Part shown: piece after piece, positions 1 to 9,489 of the stretch
Layout: every line of letters starts with the position of its first letter
Numbering within the stretch: the first letter of the stretch is position 1
Source: Ligula intestinalis
Taxonomy: Eukaryota; Platyhelminthes; Cestoda; Diphyllobothriidea; Diphyllobothriidae
NCBI GenBank assembly: GCA_036362985.1
Contig: JAYGXS010000005.1
Coordinates: 27,065,969 to 27,129,968, forward strand
DNA: 64,000 nt
Direction: 5' to 3'
The notes under the pieces: generated by a model
Told to the model about the DNA's origin: nothing
The model's input: only the letters and a program-made list of their open reading frames with translations
Database searches by the model: none
Translations under genes and position numbers: made by a program

Positions 1-544
1 ACCTGCCAGCTCTCTTTCTTTGATTATGTGCTGCAATCTAGAGACAGTGGGTTTGCCATTGACAGCGCCTATTTTGATTTTCCTAAGGCCTTTGATCGGG
101 TCGATCTTAACCTTTTCCTTCTGAAACAGGCTTCTTCGGCATAGGTAGCAAGTCTCTGAACTTCATATCTTCCTATTTGGATGCTCGTACACAAAGAGTA
201 AAAATTTTCAAAAGAAGAGTTTTCACTACAGAATACCGTAACTTAGCCTACGAACAAAGGTGTGAACTTATAAAGCTGGATCCCCTGTGGCTTCGTAGAT
301 TAAAAAAGGGTCTATTTTTACTGTTTAATCCTTTAATCCTTTAATCCTCTCAGTACCATAAGGCAGCTTGAGCACTCTCGACGCGCCAGTCATCCAGACG
401 TATTTTTATTTCTTCCTATGGCACGTACAGTTATGTACCGGCAATTCCTTTCATTAAACGCCATATCAAACTAGAATAAGCTGCCCAAAAGTATTAAAAC
501 CCAGCAAAACTACCCTATGTTTAAGAGAGCTATAACAAGTTTTC
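1..544 (+). pseudogene. LINE-E reverse transcriptase remnant (non-LTR retrotransposon)
   Basis: This is the decayed C-terminal half of a non-LTR retrotransposon polymerase. The first frame reads AYFDFPKAFDRVDL, the RT motif A region with its catalytic Asp. A frameshift near 130 moves to a frame reading GIGSKSLNFISSYLDARTQRV. From about 235 the text jumps to YEQRCELIKLDPLWLRRL, which resembles the tail segment that follows the polymerase in LINE-C at 15.7 kb. The block that should hold the YADD motif is therefore deleted. A weak NKLPKSIKT...FKRAITSFL ending at about 470-544 matches the usual last residues of such proteins. The element enters the window already truncated. It is non-functional; the clade is inferred from resemblance only. 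Confidence 0.7.
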
Positions 545-755
545 TACATTCAGTAAAACTTTCACGAATTTTGAGTGCTGACTCGGTGGAATCTCTCTTT
601 CACTCTGATGGCGTTCGTGGACTTTGATCCCCGCCAGGCTTTATGCTGAAGATAATGCTGCTGAAGTAGCAGCCCGCCGTCTGCTAACCTTTCAGCCGAT
701 AGCGCGCAACTTTTGCTGACAACCATTGAAGGAAGACTGAGAACACTGTGTTCTT
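545..755 (-). repeat. SINE-X copy 1 (tRNA-related repeat), inserted in the LINE-E 3' region
   Basis: Read on the minus strand, this stretch aligns over about 200 nt with the plus-strand segment at 35,895-36,146. Shared blocks include CCACGAACGCCATCAGAGTG and CACCGAGTCAGC. The copy at 36 kb has a perfect RNA polymerase III B box (GGTTCAAATCC); here the same position (618-634) is degenerate. It lies between the coding end and the conserved 3' terminus of LINE-E, so it probably inserted there. Naming it a SINE rests on the B box and the two dispersed copies; no A box is convincing. Confidence 0.55.
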
Positions 756-859
756 GTGCAAACCCTCTCTCTCTCGAACTAATGTCCTTAAACGATATGC
801 AACATTTCTCCTGCTGATTTGTCAACTCAGCTTACAACTGAAAATTTATTCCGTTTGTA

Positions 860-1078
860 TCATACCTTTGAAGGCAGGTTTTTTTACTGGAAAAAAACTC
901 CCTATTTCGCCCAGTATTGACAAAACACAAAACCTGAAACAAAAACAATACTGGCTGCAACAAAGGGAGTTTGTTTTAGGTTTTTCCGATCTTCGAGGTT
1001 TTGGAAGGCGCCTAAGAGGTGCATTACCAACCCTTTACAATTGCCTGTAAACTGGCATAATAAAAATATTATTATTAC
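860..1078 (+). repeat. Conserved 3' terminus of LINE-E with (ATT)n tail
   Basis: About 200 nt here match the reverse complement of 9,490-9,690, with common blocks around CAATACTGGGCGAAATAGGG (minus-strand reading) and a shared end rich in TTTACAA. The copy ends in ATAATAAAAATATTATTATT, a simple-repeat tail typical of CR1-like non-LTR elements. It follows the RT remnant in the same orientation, so I read it as the 3' untranslated end of LINE-E. Positions 1,079-1,557 hold nothing I recognise. Confidence 0.5.
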
Positions 1079-1557
1079 AATGTGCACTGCCGTAATGCGA
1101 AGGGATTTAAAATCTAGCGTACAGCTTAAACGTTCGGTCATTGCAGAAGCTGCTCTTGTGTAGGGTAAAATTAACAACGGAAACATAGCAAAAAGAACCG
1201 TGTGCTAAACCACATCTATAAACTTTGCCCTGGCACATGGACAGCATTTTCTAAGCACTTGACACATCGGTACCATTCAACGGCAAATGACAGCTTTCTG
1301 TTCCTACAAAGTGCAGTTTAGGTTGCCTGGGGGATATCAGGATACCTGTAATAGCCATACAGGCAGAGATACAAGTATTATTCATATGTAAAACAAAAAT
1401 CATACACGCGAACGTAGGAAGTGAGACGCTATAACTGCAGCTCATTTGGAAATTGTAATTGTTTACTAAGCAAACAACCAAGGAAAGGCAGAATTTATAA
1501 GTTCTGTTCTACAATCAGCCCACCAACTGCGAGCGCAAACATCAACGATGATGCTTA
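1079..1557. other. Non-coding stretch, nothing recognised
   Basis: Short open frames here show no protein resemblance. The segment separates the LINE-E tail from the 5' end of LINE-B copy 1. Confidence 0.4.
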
Positions 1558-1726
1558 GGTCACCTAGCCCTCTGGCGGACTTTCGTTGTTAGCTAGTGGA
1601 TTCACTTTCGCAATAACTCCAGCCTCAGAAGACACGACAGGACATAAGTCAAAACGAGCATCATCGCCGTCACTGCCTTCTGTCAACAATTCTCCCGGAT
1701 TCCAGCTCTCTACAAACGGCTTAGTC
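1558..1726 (+). mobile_element. LINE-B copy 1, 5' end segment (cut off by LINE-A)
   Basis: These 169 nt align nearly base for base with 19,851-20,020, the start of LINE-B copy 2. Homology begins at GGT(T)CACCTAGC in both, with unrelated DNA before it, so this is probably the true 5' end of the element. The segment stops at an AGTC (1,723-1,726). The same element resumes at AGTC 4,270-4,273 with GTTTCAATAAC, exactly as in the unbroken copy at 20,017. The 2.5 kb between is the LINE-A insertion. Confidence 0.8.
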
Positions 1727-4269
1727 AGTCAGTCAGTCAGTATATTTGAGGGAAAAATAGGCTTGCACCTTTGAACTCCCTATTTGTCACATCAAAATCT
1801 CAAGAATTATAAACAATGCTAACAAGTTTTCAGTCAGGAAAATATAGACAGTCACATGGCGCAGTGGTGTTTCAAGGTTAATTTGTCACATAGTTCACGT
1901 TGTGTTGTAGCATGTGTATATCAAGTCGGTGTTTGAATATCTCAACAGATTGGGACCTAACAATGGCCTCGGGAAGGTTATTCCACGGGTCCACGACACG
2001 ATTAGAGAAAAAATACTTCCATACATCCAATCGTTCTTGGGGCACATAGAATTTGAAGGGATGCCCCCGGAGATAAGTTGTAGTGGTGAGTTGGAAGAAG
2101 TCGTCACACATGAGAGCGCAGTCAAAGCCACGCACGATACGGAAGGTTTGTATCAAATCTCCGCGTAACTGCCTATAACTCAAAGGATAGAGATTAAGGT
2201 TATTTAGGCGGATCTCATATGGTAGTGAACCTTGGCCTCTTACTAATTTTGTTGCTCGCCGCTGCACCCTCTCAAGTACGTTATAATCCTGCCGCATCCA
2301 CGGTCTCCAGGCTTGAATCGCGTATTCAAGATGTGGCCTTATGAAGGTACCGAAGATTTTCGAGAAACAGTCTTCATCAAAAACCGTGAATGCCCGCTTG
2401 ATGGCGTACAATATTGAAGTTGCAGTTTTAGCCGCCTAACAACATTGTGTAGAAGGTTTGAGATTGTCTGTCATCAAGATGCCGAGATCCTTCTGTATTT
2501 CTGTTTCTTGCAGAGGGATTCCGTTCAGATGGTAGGGTCGCGCATAAGGCACCGAATTTCAATTTCCCAGGCGCAGCAGAGTGCATTTGTTAGAATTGAA
2601 AGACAGCAGCCGTCTATGCGACCACTCGTTTAATCGACAAAGATTTTCCTGGAAGTTATCTTCATCGGCAGCACACCTGATGACCCTCCATATTTTTACA
2701 TCATCTGCAAACATGGCGCACTCGCAGTCCAATTCCTGTACACAATCATTAACGAACAAGAGAAAGAGGGTGGGTCCGAGTACTGAACCTTGAGGGACTC
2801 CACTCTCGATGACTGTCGGCCTTGATTGTTGTCGTCCTACACACACCGTTTGGGAACGACCAGATAGGAAATTCTCAATCCACGTAAGAAGTCTGCCTGC
2901 GATACCCATCAGTCTCAACTTATGCAGGAGACGTTGGTGTGGAACACTGTCAAAGGCCTTCCGGAAATCAATGTAGGCTGCATGTACAGTTTCTTTTGCA
3001 TCAATTGCCCTTGTCCAGCTTTGCATCGTATAAAGCAAGTTTGTTAAACATGACCTTCCCCTACGGAATCCAAATTGCGCATTCGACAATATATTGTGAG
3101 TTTCACAATATATCATCAATTGCTTCTTGATGATCTTCTCCATTACTTTGCAGCATATGGAGGTCAGACTCACGGGTCTGTAGTTATTCGCAGATGCACG
3201 ACAACCGCTTTTGTAAAGCGGTGTAATATGCGCTAATTTCCAGTCCGGAGCAAGTATTCCAGTATCAAACGATTTCTGGCACACTAGTGAAAGGGGTTTA
3301 GCTAGCTCTCTAGCAAGTTCCTTGAGCAATTTGGCAGGAATTTCATCAGGACCTGGAGATTTACATTCCTGCAAGCTTTTTAGTTCTTGAAAAATCGCCT
3401 CTTCTTCAAACAAAATATCCCCAATATTTGGTGCTTCCACGACCTCGTCAACAGTTGCGACGAAGGGAGGTTCTATGGTGAAGACAGACTGAAAGAACTC
3501 AGCAAAATGTTCTACTTTGTTTTTACAGTCGGAGATTTCGTGACCATCATCAGTTTGCATAACAGGAATCGGGTTCCTGTTACGTGTGCTTTTCCGTAAA
3601 TAACTGTATAGCAACTTTGGATTATTGACAGCTCGACGCAGTAGAGCAGTCCCGTCGTGCTTTGAAAACCATTTTTTTACCTTGTTCCGCTGGATTTTGT
3701 GCTGTTCAAAATCTTCGTTGCAGCTTGTGTTGCAAAACTTCTTCCAAAGCTTTCTTTTTTTATTGATCTCTCTTTTTATAGCTCTGTTCAGCCATGGAGG
3801 TTGGCTAGATACCTTGGGCACTGAAAGTGGACAATGACTGCGCATTAGCTGCAACAACCACTCCTTAAATGTATTCCAGTCCTCAGTGACATCCCCAGAG
3901 AAAAAAAGACCCCAGTCTATTTGTGATGCCTCTACTCTCATTTGTGAGAAGTTACCTCGCCATATATTCGACCTTGGTTCGTCTACTGTAGGGGGTAACG
4001 TGTAAAGACCATAATCCCATAAAAGTACGGTATGATCACTTCGACCTAGTGGAGGTAGGCAGCATACCTCGTCTATAGTGTCGGGATGCTTCATGAAGAC
4101 TAGATCCAAACAACTTGCTTGTTGCCCTCCACGTGCTCTAGTTGAAACTAGGACGTGTTGTGTGAAAAGGGCCTCAAGTGTTGTTTTTAGCAGATGGTGA
4201 CCAAAGGTGTTTTTAGAACAATTGGCCCGCAAATTGTTCCAACATATGCTGGGCGCATTGAAGTCACCC
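1727..4269 (-). mobile_element. LINE-A, 5'-truncated non-LTR retrotransposon nested in LINE-B1
   Basis: A minus-strand non-LTR element running from GDFNAP of its endonuclease (about 4,268) to a 3' tail of (GACT)n, seen on the plus strand as AGTC repeats at 1,727-1,740. About 140 nt of 3' untranslated sequence lie between the stop and the tail. The flanking AGTC (1,723-1,726 and 4,270-4,273) is a probable 4-nt target duplication. 5' truncation is expected from incomplete target-primed reverse transcription. The coding part is the same clade as LINE-B, sharing blocks such as LRGDLIQT(F/Y)RIVRG. It interrupts LINE-B1, so it is the younger insertion. Confidence 0.85.
1878..4269 (-). pseudogene. 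LINE-A ORF2: endonuclease end plus complete reverse transcriptase
   Basis: About 795 codons in one uninterrupted frame except for two nonsense codons: TGA at 2,559-2,561 and TAG at 2,436-2,438. In order it shows the last endonuclease motifs (GDFNAPSICWNN; SDHTVLLWDY), a basic linker, then RT motifs: KSPGPDEIPAKLL, NNYRPVSLTSICCKVMEKI, AYIDFRKAFDSVPH (motif A Asp), SGVPQGSVLGP (motif B) and MFADDVKIW (FADD catalytic pair near 2,700). The C-terminal domain ends with WNNLPEAIV...IFKHRLD. The polymerase residues are intact. The element is probably dead because of the two stops and the missing N-terminal endonuclease. Confidence 0.85.
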
Positions 4270-4400
4270 AGTCGTTTCAATAACCTTTTTCATACAGTTG
4301 AACGCTTTGTAAATATTGCATAGAGCTTTAATATCGTTTATCGTCAGTCTGATCTATTATGGGAGACAAAAAATAAACGTGTAGATCAGCTTGTAAAAGC

Positions 4401-4475
4401 TGTGGCGCGAGAGGGACTCGAACCCAAAACCCGCCGTTCGTCGGTATGAGTCGTTAACACTACACAATCAGCGTG
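4401..4475 (-). repeat. Antisense tRNA-like module 1 in the LINE-B 5' region
   Basis: On the minus strand it reads like the body of a tRNA: an A-box-like stretch near TGTGTAGTGTTAACG and a B box GGGTTCGAGTCCC (plus strand 4,413-4,425). No complementary acceptor ends are visible, so it is not a tRNA gene. The same module is present at the same place in LINE-B copy 2 (20,148-20,222). Confidence 0.55.
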
Positions 4476-4551
4476 GACTGCTGACTCTAATTTAATTTGC
4501 TTTAAAACCCCTTGTCGCAATTTCGAGGGCAGAAGTCGCAAGATTGATGCG

Positions 4552-5953
4552 ATGAAATCACCCCCCGCTAAAAGGGCTAAAAGTCTCTCGAGTTCAGTAG
4601 ACTCAATTTACGAACACCCAGTTGAACGTCTAATCAACTCCTCCACGAAGACACAGGATGACAGTAATCAAAATCGGTTATTAACAGTCAAAAAGCAATC
4701 CACTTTATTATTTGATTCATTAACGGTCTGTTGTGAAAAGGTTGTGACAGAAAAAATTGAACTTATGTGCTCTACATCTTTGGAAATGGGAAGGAATGTT
4801 CGCCGGTGCCTGCATTTGAAATCCCGGCATCATCGCAACAAGGAAAAAAGTTACTTTACCGCCCGGATTCGAACCCGGGATCCCCCGCGTAGAAGTCGAA
4901 CGCCTACCTCACTTCGCCATCACAGAATGCTCCGACGGTTTCCAAATTTCCTTACTAACTATGGAAACTCGATCTAGAAGTTCTTTGAAATCTCCTCCTG
5001 CCAAGCGATCTAAAAGTCGTAAAAGTTTAAGGGATAAAACTCATGAAGATGAAGCCTCCGTATCATATTTTACCCTTTTGATCAAATTTACAAACATTGA
5101 GAAGGTAGTTAATAGTCTTAGAGTGGAGATGGAGGAGCTGAAAAAAATTTCTCTATTTTTCCCTCGTGAGGAGAAACCAGCGATGCGTGAACTTGAGCGA
5201 GGAAACCTAACGTACGGAGAAACAAAATCCCTCGCCAAAGTGTTTTAGCACAAAAATTATCCGGCAGCCAGGGTGCTTGACGGAGTTGGTAGTCTGCCAT
5301 GAACAGGGGAAACGGTCAACCCACTGGCTTCCCAGAGAACGAAGAAGCGCTCGCGGGTTCCCAAAAAAGTCCAACCAAGTCCAAGTGCTAACATAAGTTA
5401 GCCGAGATTGAGCACGAGCCAATGAAAGAGGGCACCTTCGCAGGCCAAAACTAACAGGAGCGCTGAACCTCGAAGCGAATCTGTCCTAACAAACCCTAGA
5501 GAAGCAGAAGGGGACGACAGTTAGAAGGTGACTACCACTCGTATAAATTGCATAGCCATAAAAGGCATGACAGAAGGTACTTCCGATATCCCGAAATCAA
5601 GATTAGAAGAGGACAGGAAGTTATTTAGAGAATATCTGAAATTCCTCCGTAAGGTTGAGGAGAAAGTCGAAGCTCTAAAGGCATTCCGAATGGGCCGTAT
5701 AACAGACTCAAAAGATGAAAAATGCCAACCAAGACCGTTGAAGGTTGTTCAGAAGAGTGAGGCTGAGGTTCAGCTATTGTTAAGCAGGAAACCAATACTT
5801 AGATACTCACACCGGGAGAAATGGAGATTGCTAAAAGTAGAAATCCACAGGAGATGCGAACTCGGCGAGTGCAATCTTCAAATTCTGAACGGGGAGATCG
5901 TCCATGTCCCGAGGTCACTCCTCTGGAGAAAGCCGATAACACTAACAGCCTAG
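4552..5953 (+). pseudogene. LINE-B1 ORF1 remnants (Lys/Ser-rich start, coiled coil, RRM-like core)
   Basis: Broken reading frames of the first protein of the element, usually an RNA-binding chaperone. The first frame (4,552) begins KSPPAKRAKSLSSS. A second (4,961) begins ETRSRSSLKSPPAKRSKS, so the basic, NLS-like SPPAKR-x-KS motif occurs twice. A helical segment VVNSLRVEMEELKK may be a short coiled coil. A later frame (5,528) contains INCIAIKGMTEGT and FRMGRITDSKDEKCQPRPLK. The RxGR...RPLKV pattern resembles the RRM core of LINE ORF1 proteins. At least three frame breaks or stops separate these parts. Family placement is by pattern only. Confidence 0.6.
4859..4924 (-). repeat. Antisense tRNA-like module 2 in the LINE-B 5' region
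   Basis: The minus strand has a perfect T-arm, CCCGG-GTTCGAA-TCCGGG (4,862-4,879 region), with an ideal B box GGTTCGAATCC. An A-box-like TGGCGAAGTGAGG sits about 40 nt upstream. The acceptor stem does not pair, so this is tRNA-like rather than a tRNA gene. A decayed counterpart lies at 20,613-20,682 in copy 2. Confidence 0.6.
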
Positions 5954-6039
5954 TCGGGATGGACAACAATCCGTTTCCATCAGCACCGAAAGCTCCGTGC
6001 ATGCAATCTCACGCAAGAGGCAACTGCCTACATAAAGTG

Positions 6040-6720
6040 GTGAATAAGTCTAAATTGAGCTTTCTTTACACTAATGCCCAAAGTCTTCTCTCAAAAATTG
6101 ATGAACTCAAGGCAGTACTTTTGGAGCGGAAACCTGATGTAGTTGCCATAACGGAAACATGGCTAAAACAGAAATCGCGGATTCGGAGATTTCGATTCCA
6201 GCATACCAGCTTTTCCGCAAAGACCGCCAAAACCGACAAGGGGGTGGGGTTGTCGTGTATGTCAGAACTGAAATCTCTGTTGTAGAAAGAGAACACACTG
6301 TAGCCCTGGAGTATGAGTCCGTCTGGTTAAAGATCAAGAAGGTGAATTCACAGAACCTTGAATTCCTGGCCATTTACCGGCCACCAAACATTCTGAGTGG
6401 AGCCGACGACTCACTCCTTGGTCTGGTGAAAGAAGCTGCTAGCCACCAGGAGGTTCTCATCGTTGGTGACTTCAACGCCCCTGCAATTTAATGGAACAAC
6501 CTGACAGTTGAGGTGGCGTCAAAATCTTTAGTTCCAAATTAATGGATCTCACGCTTGACCTGTCTCTAGTTCAGAACGTTAAGGGCATAACCAGATTTCG
6601 AGAAAACCAGCGGGCTACTTGTTTGGATCTCATTTTTACGAAGGATTTATCCTACATCGATGAAGTGCATTCAAGTGCTCCGCTCGGTAAGAGTGACCAT
6701 ACGACGCTTATGTGGGATTA
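6040..6720 (+). pseudogene. LINE-B1 APE-type endonuclease domain
   Basis: N-terminal domain of ORF2, the nuclease that nicks target DNA. Visible motifs in order: SFLYTNAQSLLSKIDEL, KPDVVAITETWLK (catalytic Glu), then after a frameshift near 6,170 SIPAYQLFRKDR and GGGVVVYVRTE, FLAIYRPPN, VLIVGDFNAPAI (the GDFN block) and GKSDHTTLMWDY (catalytic SDH). A TAA follows GDFNAPAI at 6,489-6,491 and another frame change precedes 6,542. All catalytic blocks are recognisable, so decay is moderate. Confidence 0.75.
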
Positions 6721-8920
6721 CTCACTCCATTCTCAAAGCCTGAGGAAAATGGAGGACCAGCCAAACATATGGAAGGCAGATTTCAATTCAATGAAGAATG
6801 CACTATCTACCGTGAATTGGGACTGCCTAATCAAGGGGGATCCGGAGGAGGATTAGAGATCATTCAAGAGGGTCGCATTAGATCTGCTTAAGCGCTTTTG
6901 TCCGGTCAAGGTACACAAGACGACTAGTCGTCCTGCCTGGTTGACGAGAGACCTTAACAGGCAACTGAAGAAGAAGAATAGGAAATGGAAGTTATTCAGG
7001 AAAACTGGGTCGCCAGTACACCTCGAGGAATTCCGACGCCAAAGAAATGCAGTAAAAAAATCAATTCGCCAGGCCAGGAAAAACTATGAATCAAGAATCC
7101 TCCAACAGGCCGAAGAAAAGCCCAAAATTATATTCCGCTATATTAACAGTAGATTAAAAAACAAGGATCCTGTAGCAGTACTTAAGAATGATGATGGCGG
7201 AGAAGTCGTTGAGAATGACGAGAAAGCCGAGTACTGTAGCCGGTTCTTTGCCTCGGTATTCACTAGAGAAACCGAGCTTCATTTTGATAATACCAACAGT
7301 GCTGCTGCAAACGCCGGTCCAGCACTTCATTCTCTACTATTTCCAACATCTGTAGTTGAGAGGGAGCTACTGAGCCTCAAACAAGCAAAGTCATCCGGTC
7401 CAGACAATATACCAGCCAAGTGCTTGAAAGAATTGGCAAGCGAACTCTCAGAGCCCCTAGCACATATATTTCGTTCTTCATTTGAACTAGGAAAACTGCC
7501 ATCTGAATGGAAAATGGCAAATATTTGTCAGATATACAAGGGCGGAGCCCGAACGAAGGTTAACAATTACCGGCCCGTCAGCCTAACTTGCATTTGCTAT
7601 AAGGTGATGGAAACGATAATAAAGAAGACGACAATGGAGTTCTTGGAGGAGAACAACCTACTGTCAGGGCTCCAACACGGCTTCAGAAAGAATCATTCTT
7701 GCCTTTCCAGCTTTCTACTGTCCACTGAGCAGTGGACTCGCGCACTAGATGAAGATGGTAAGGTTGACGTCATCTATACGGACTTCAAGAAGGCATTCGA
7801 CAGCGACCCACATGAGCGTCTAATGTATAAATTGTCAGAAATTGGCATAAGAGGAAACCTGCTGGCATAGATCACAGATTTTCTCACAGGGTGATCGCAA
7901 ACTGTGTGCATCGGGGACTCAAAGTCAAACCCTACATCTGTTCTGAGTGGCGTCCCCCAAGGCTCTGTCTTAGGGCCACTGCTCTTCCTTATCTATATCA
8001 ATGACTGTGTCAACGACCTGTGTTGCAGCGCTATCATGTTTGCCGACGACGTCAAACTCTGGGGAGCCATCAGGTCTGACGCCGGTAGGAAAGCGCTTAA
8101 CGAGAGTCTTGATCGACTTAGCTGCTGGTCTGCTCGTTGGCTTTTAAACTTCAACATTAGTAAGTGTGTGGTTTTAAGAATCCGTACTAGAAGGACTGAT
8201 GAGGAGAACGATTCCTTCAAATACCTCCTCGATGGGCACCCGCTTTCAAATGTGAACGAACAAAAGGATCTTGGTGTTCTAATAAATTCCTCACTAAAAC
8301 CATCTACTCAGTGTGTAAAGACAGCTAAACGCGCGACACAGGTGCTGTTTGCGAGTAGGTGGGGATTCGTCAACATTGACAAGGTGCTCTTCAGGATAAC
8401 CTACGGAGCGTTTGTTCGGTCCCACTTGGAGTATGCTGTCCAGGCCTGGCGTACGTGGTTCAAGAAGGATTACCTGCACCTGGAACGAGTGCAGGCGAGG
8501 GCTACAAAGATGGTCAAAAATCTTGGTCATCTGCCTTATGAAGACAGACTGACGGAACTTGCTCATTTTCCTCTCAATTATAGGCAACTCCGCGGGGACC
8601 TCATACAAACCTACCGAATTGTTAGAGGCCAAGACTGCGCCCTAGAATTTGATGATTTTTTCGAATTGGCTTGGACTGACCATCTGCGAGGTCATTCTTT
8701 TAAACTACAGAGAAAACCGGCCCGTATCGACGTTCGACGAAACGCCTTCTCTCAGAGGGTCATTGGAGCGTGGAACGGACTCCCGGAAGATGTGGTCCTC
8801 TCAGATACTGTTGACATTTTCAAACACAAACTGGATTCTCATTTGCTGAGAAACTGTGGCAGATATAATGAACAAAGTATCAGTAGCAGCAACTTGCAAC
8901 TGGCTCACACTTATCGCTGA
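6542..8920 (+). pseudogene. LINE-B1 reverse transcriptase (one frame, three nonsense codons)
   Basis: A single frame of about 793 codons interrupted only by TAG 6,854-6,856, TAG 7,868-7,870 and TGA 7,892-7,894. RT motifs: KSSGPDNIPAKCL, NNYRPVSLTCICYKVMET, IYTDFKKAFDSDPH (motif A Asp), SGVPQGSVLGPLLFLIYIND (motif B) and MFADDVKLW (FADD). The C-terminal domain has HLEYAVQAWRTW, LRGDLIQTYRIVRGQDC and WNGLPEDVV...FKHKLDSHLL, then a TGA at 8,918. By comparison with LINE-A, the stops replace Trp, Trp and Arg codons and each fits a single transition. Catalytic residues are preserved. Confidence 0.85.
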
Positions 8921-8987
8921 TATTAAGCCTACATTTGTACATTTGTATTATGTACTATTGTTACGGTGGACCTGTTGATGAAGCATT

Positions 8988-9218
8988 TTATTTGTGGCGC
9001 TTGTAGACCTTATTTTTCTTCGGTTGGGCCTTTTCGTGATATTGTTGCGGATAGCTTTCTGTATTGATTAATAGCTTCATCCCATTCATCTCAGTTTCCA
9101 CATGCAGGACTTCCTGGAGGAGAGTTGAATATGCAGGACAAAATTCATCTGCGTACCTAACCTGCTTCAGATTTTCTTGTCTACGTTGCGGCATGTGAAG
9201 AGCCAACAAACCGTCCAT
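8988..9218 (-). pseudogene. Reverse transcriptase scrap of another LINE (RTE-like)
   Basis: A minus-strand frame reads LKQVRYADEFCPAYSTLL followed by EMNGMKLLINTES. This resembles the motif C and following block of RTE-type polymerases (usually YADD, then GL-x-IN-x-KT). The second catalytic Asp is Glu here. The fragment is only about 75 residues with no flanking RT motifs, so it is a small remnant. Identification by resemblance only. Confidence 0.4.
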
Positions 9219-9489
9219 CGATCACATGTAGCTTCGCTTAAGAAACAGAAATTATGTTCTGTCACATTGACGTGGCATGTTTTAGTGGATATATCGGTGG
9301 CTCGTTGTTCTGGTAGGCTGGGTTCGAATCCGTGGCAACCAGTCCTTTCTCTTACTATCGATGCTTCGCTTAGTTGGATACCAATAGCTAGCTTATAACT
9401 TTGTTGAATGTTAAAAAAGATCTTTTAATCAAAAATGTCAGGTGGCAGAAATTTTTAAGCATATTTAAGATAGGAGTGTTCCTTATTAT
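9219..9489. other. Non-coding stretch with a tRNA-like B box
   Basis: A GGGTTCGAATCC B box lies at about 9,318-9,331 after GGTGGCTCGTTGTTCTGG, which resembles the 3' half of a tRNA-like repeat. I see no full tRNA fold, no matching copy elsewhere in the window and no coding sequence. Confidence 0.3.

Larger units (their letters stand above)
4270..8985 (+). mobile_element. LINE-B copy 1, main body (non-LTR retrotransposon)
   Basis: Continuation of LINE-B after the LINE-A insertion. It holds a 5' region with two antisense tRNA-like modules, ORF1 remnants, an APE-type endonuclease and a reverse transcriptase. It matches copy 2 (20,017-23,252) collinearly through the first RT motifs; copy 2 then breaks off. 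The 3' boundary is uncertain. Coding ends at 8,920, and an unrelated minus-strand RT scrap begins at 8,988, so the 3' untranslated region is at most about 70 nt. With the 5' segment the element is roughly 4.9 kb. Confidence 0.8.

Noticed and set aside
4859..4924. A genuine tRNA gene on the minus strand
   Set aside because: The T-arm is perfect, but the bases that should form the acceptor stem do not pair, and the block sits in both LINE-B copies. Treated as tRNA-like repeat DNA.
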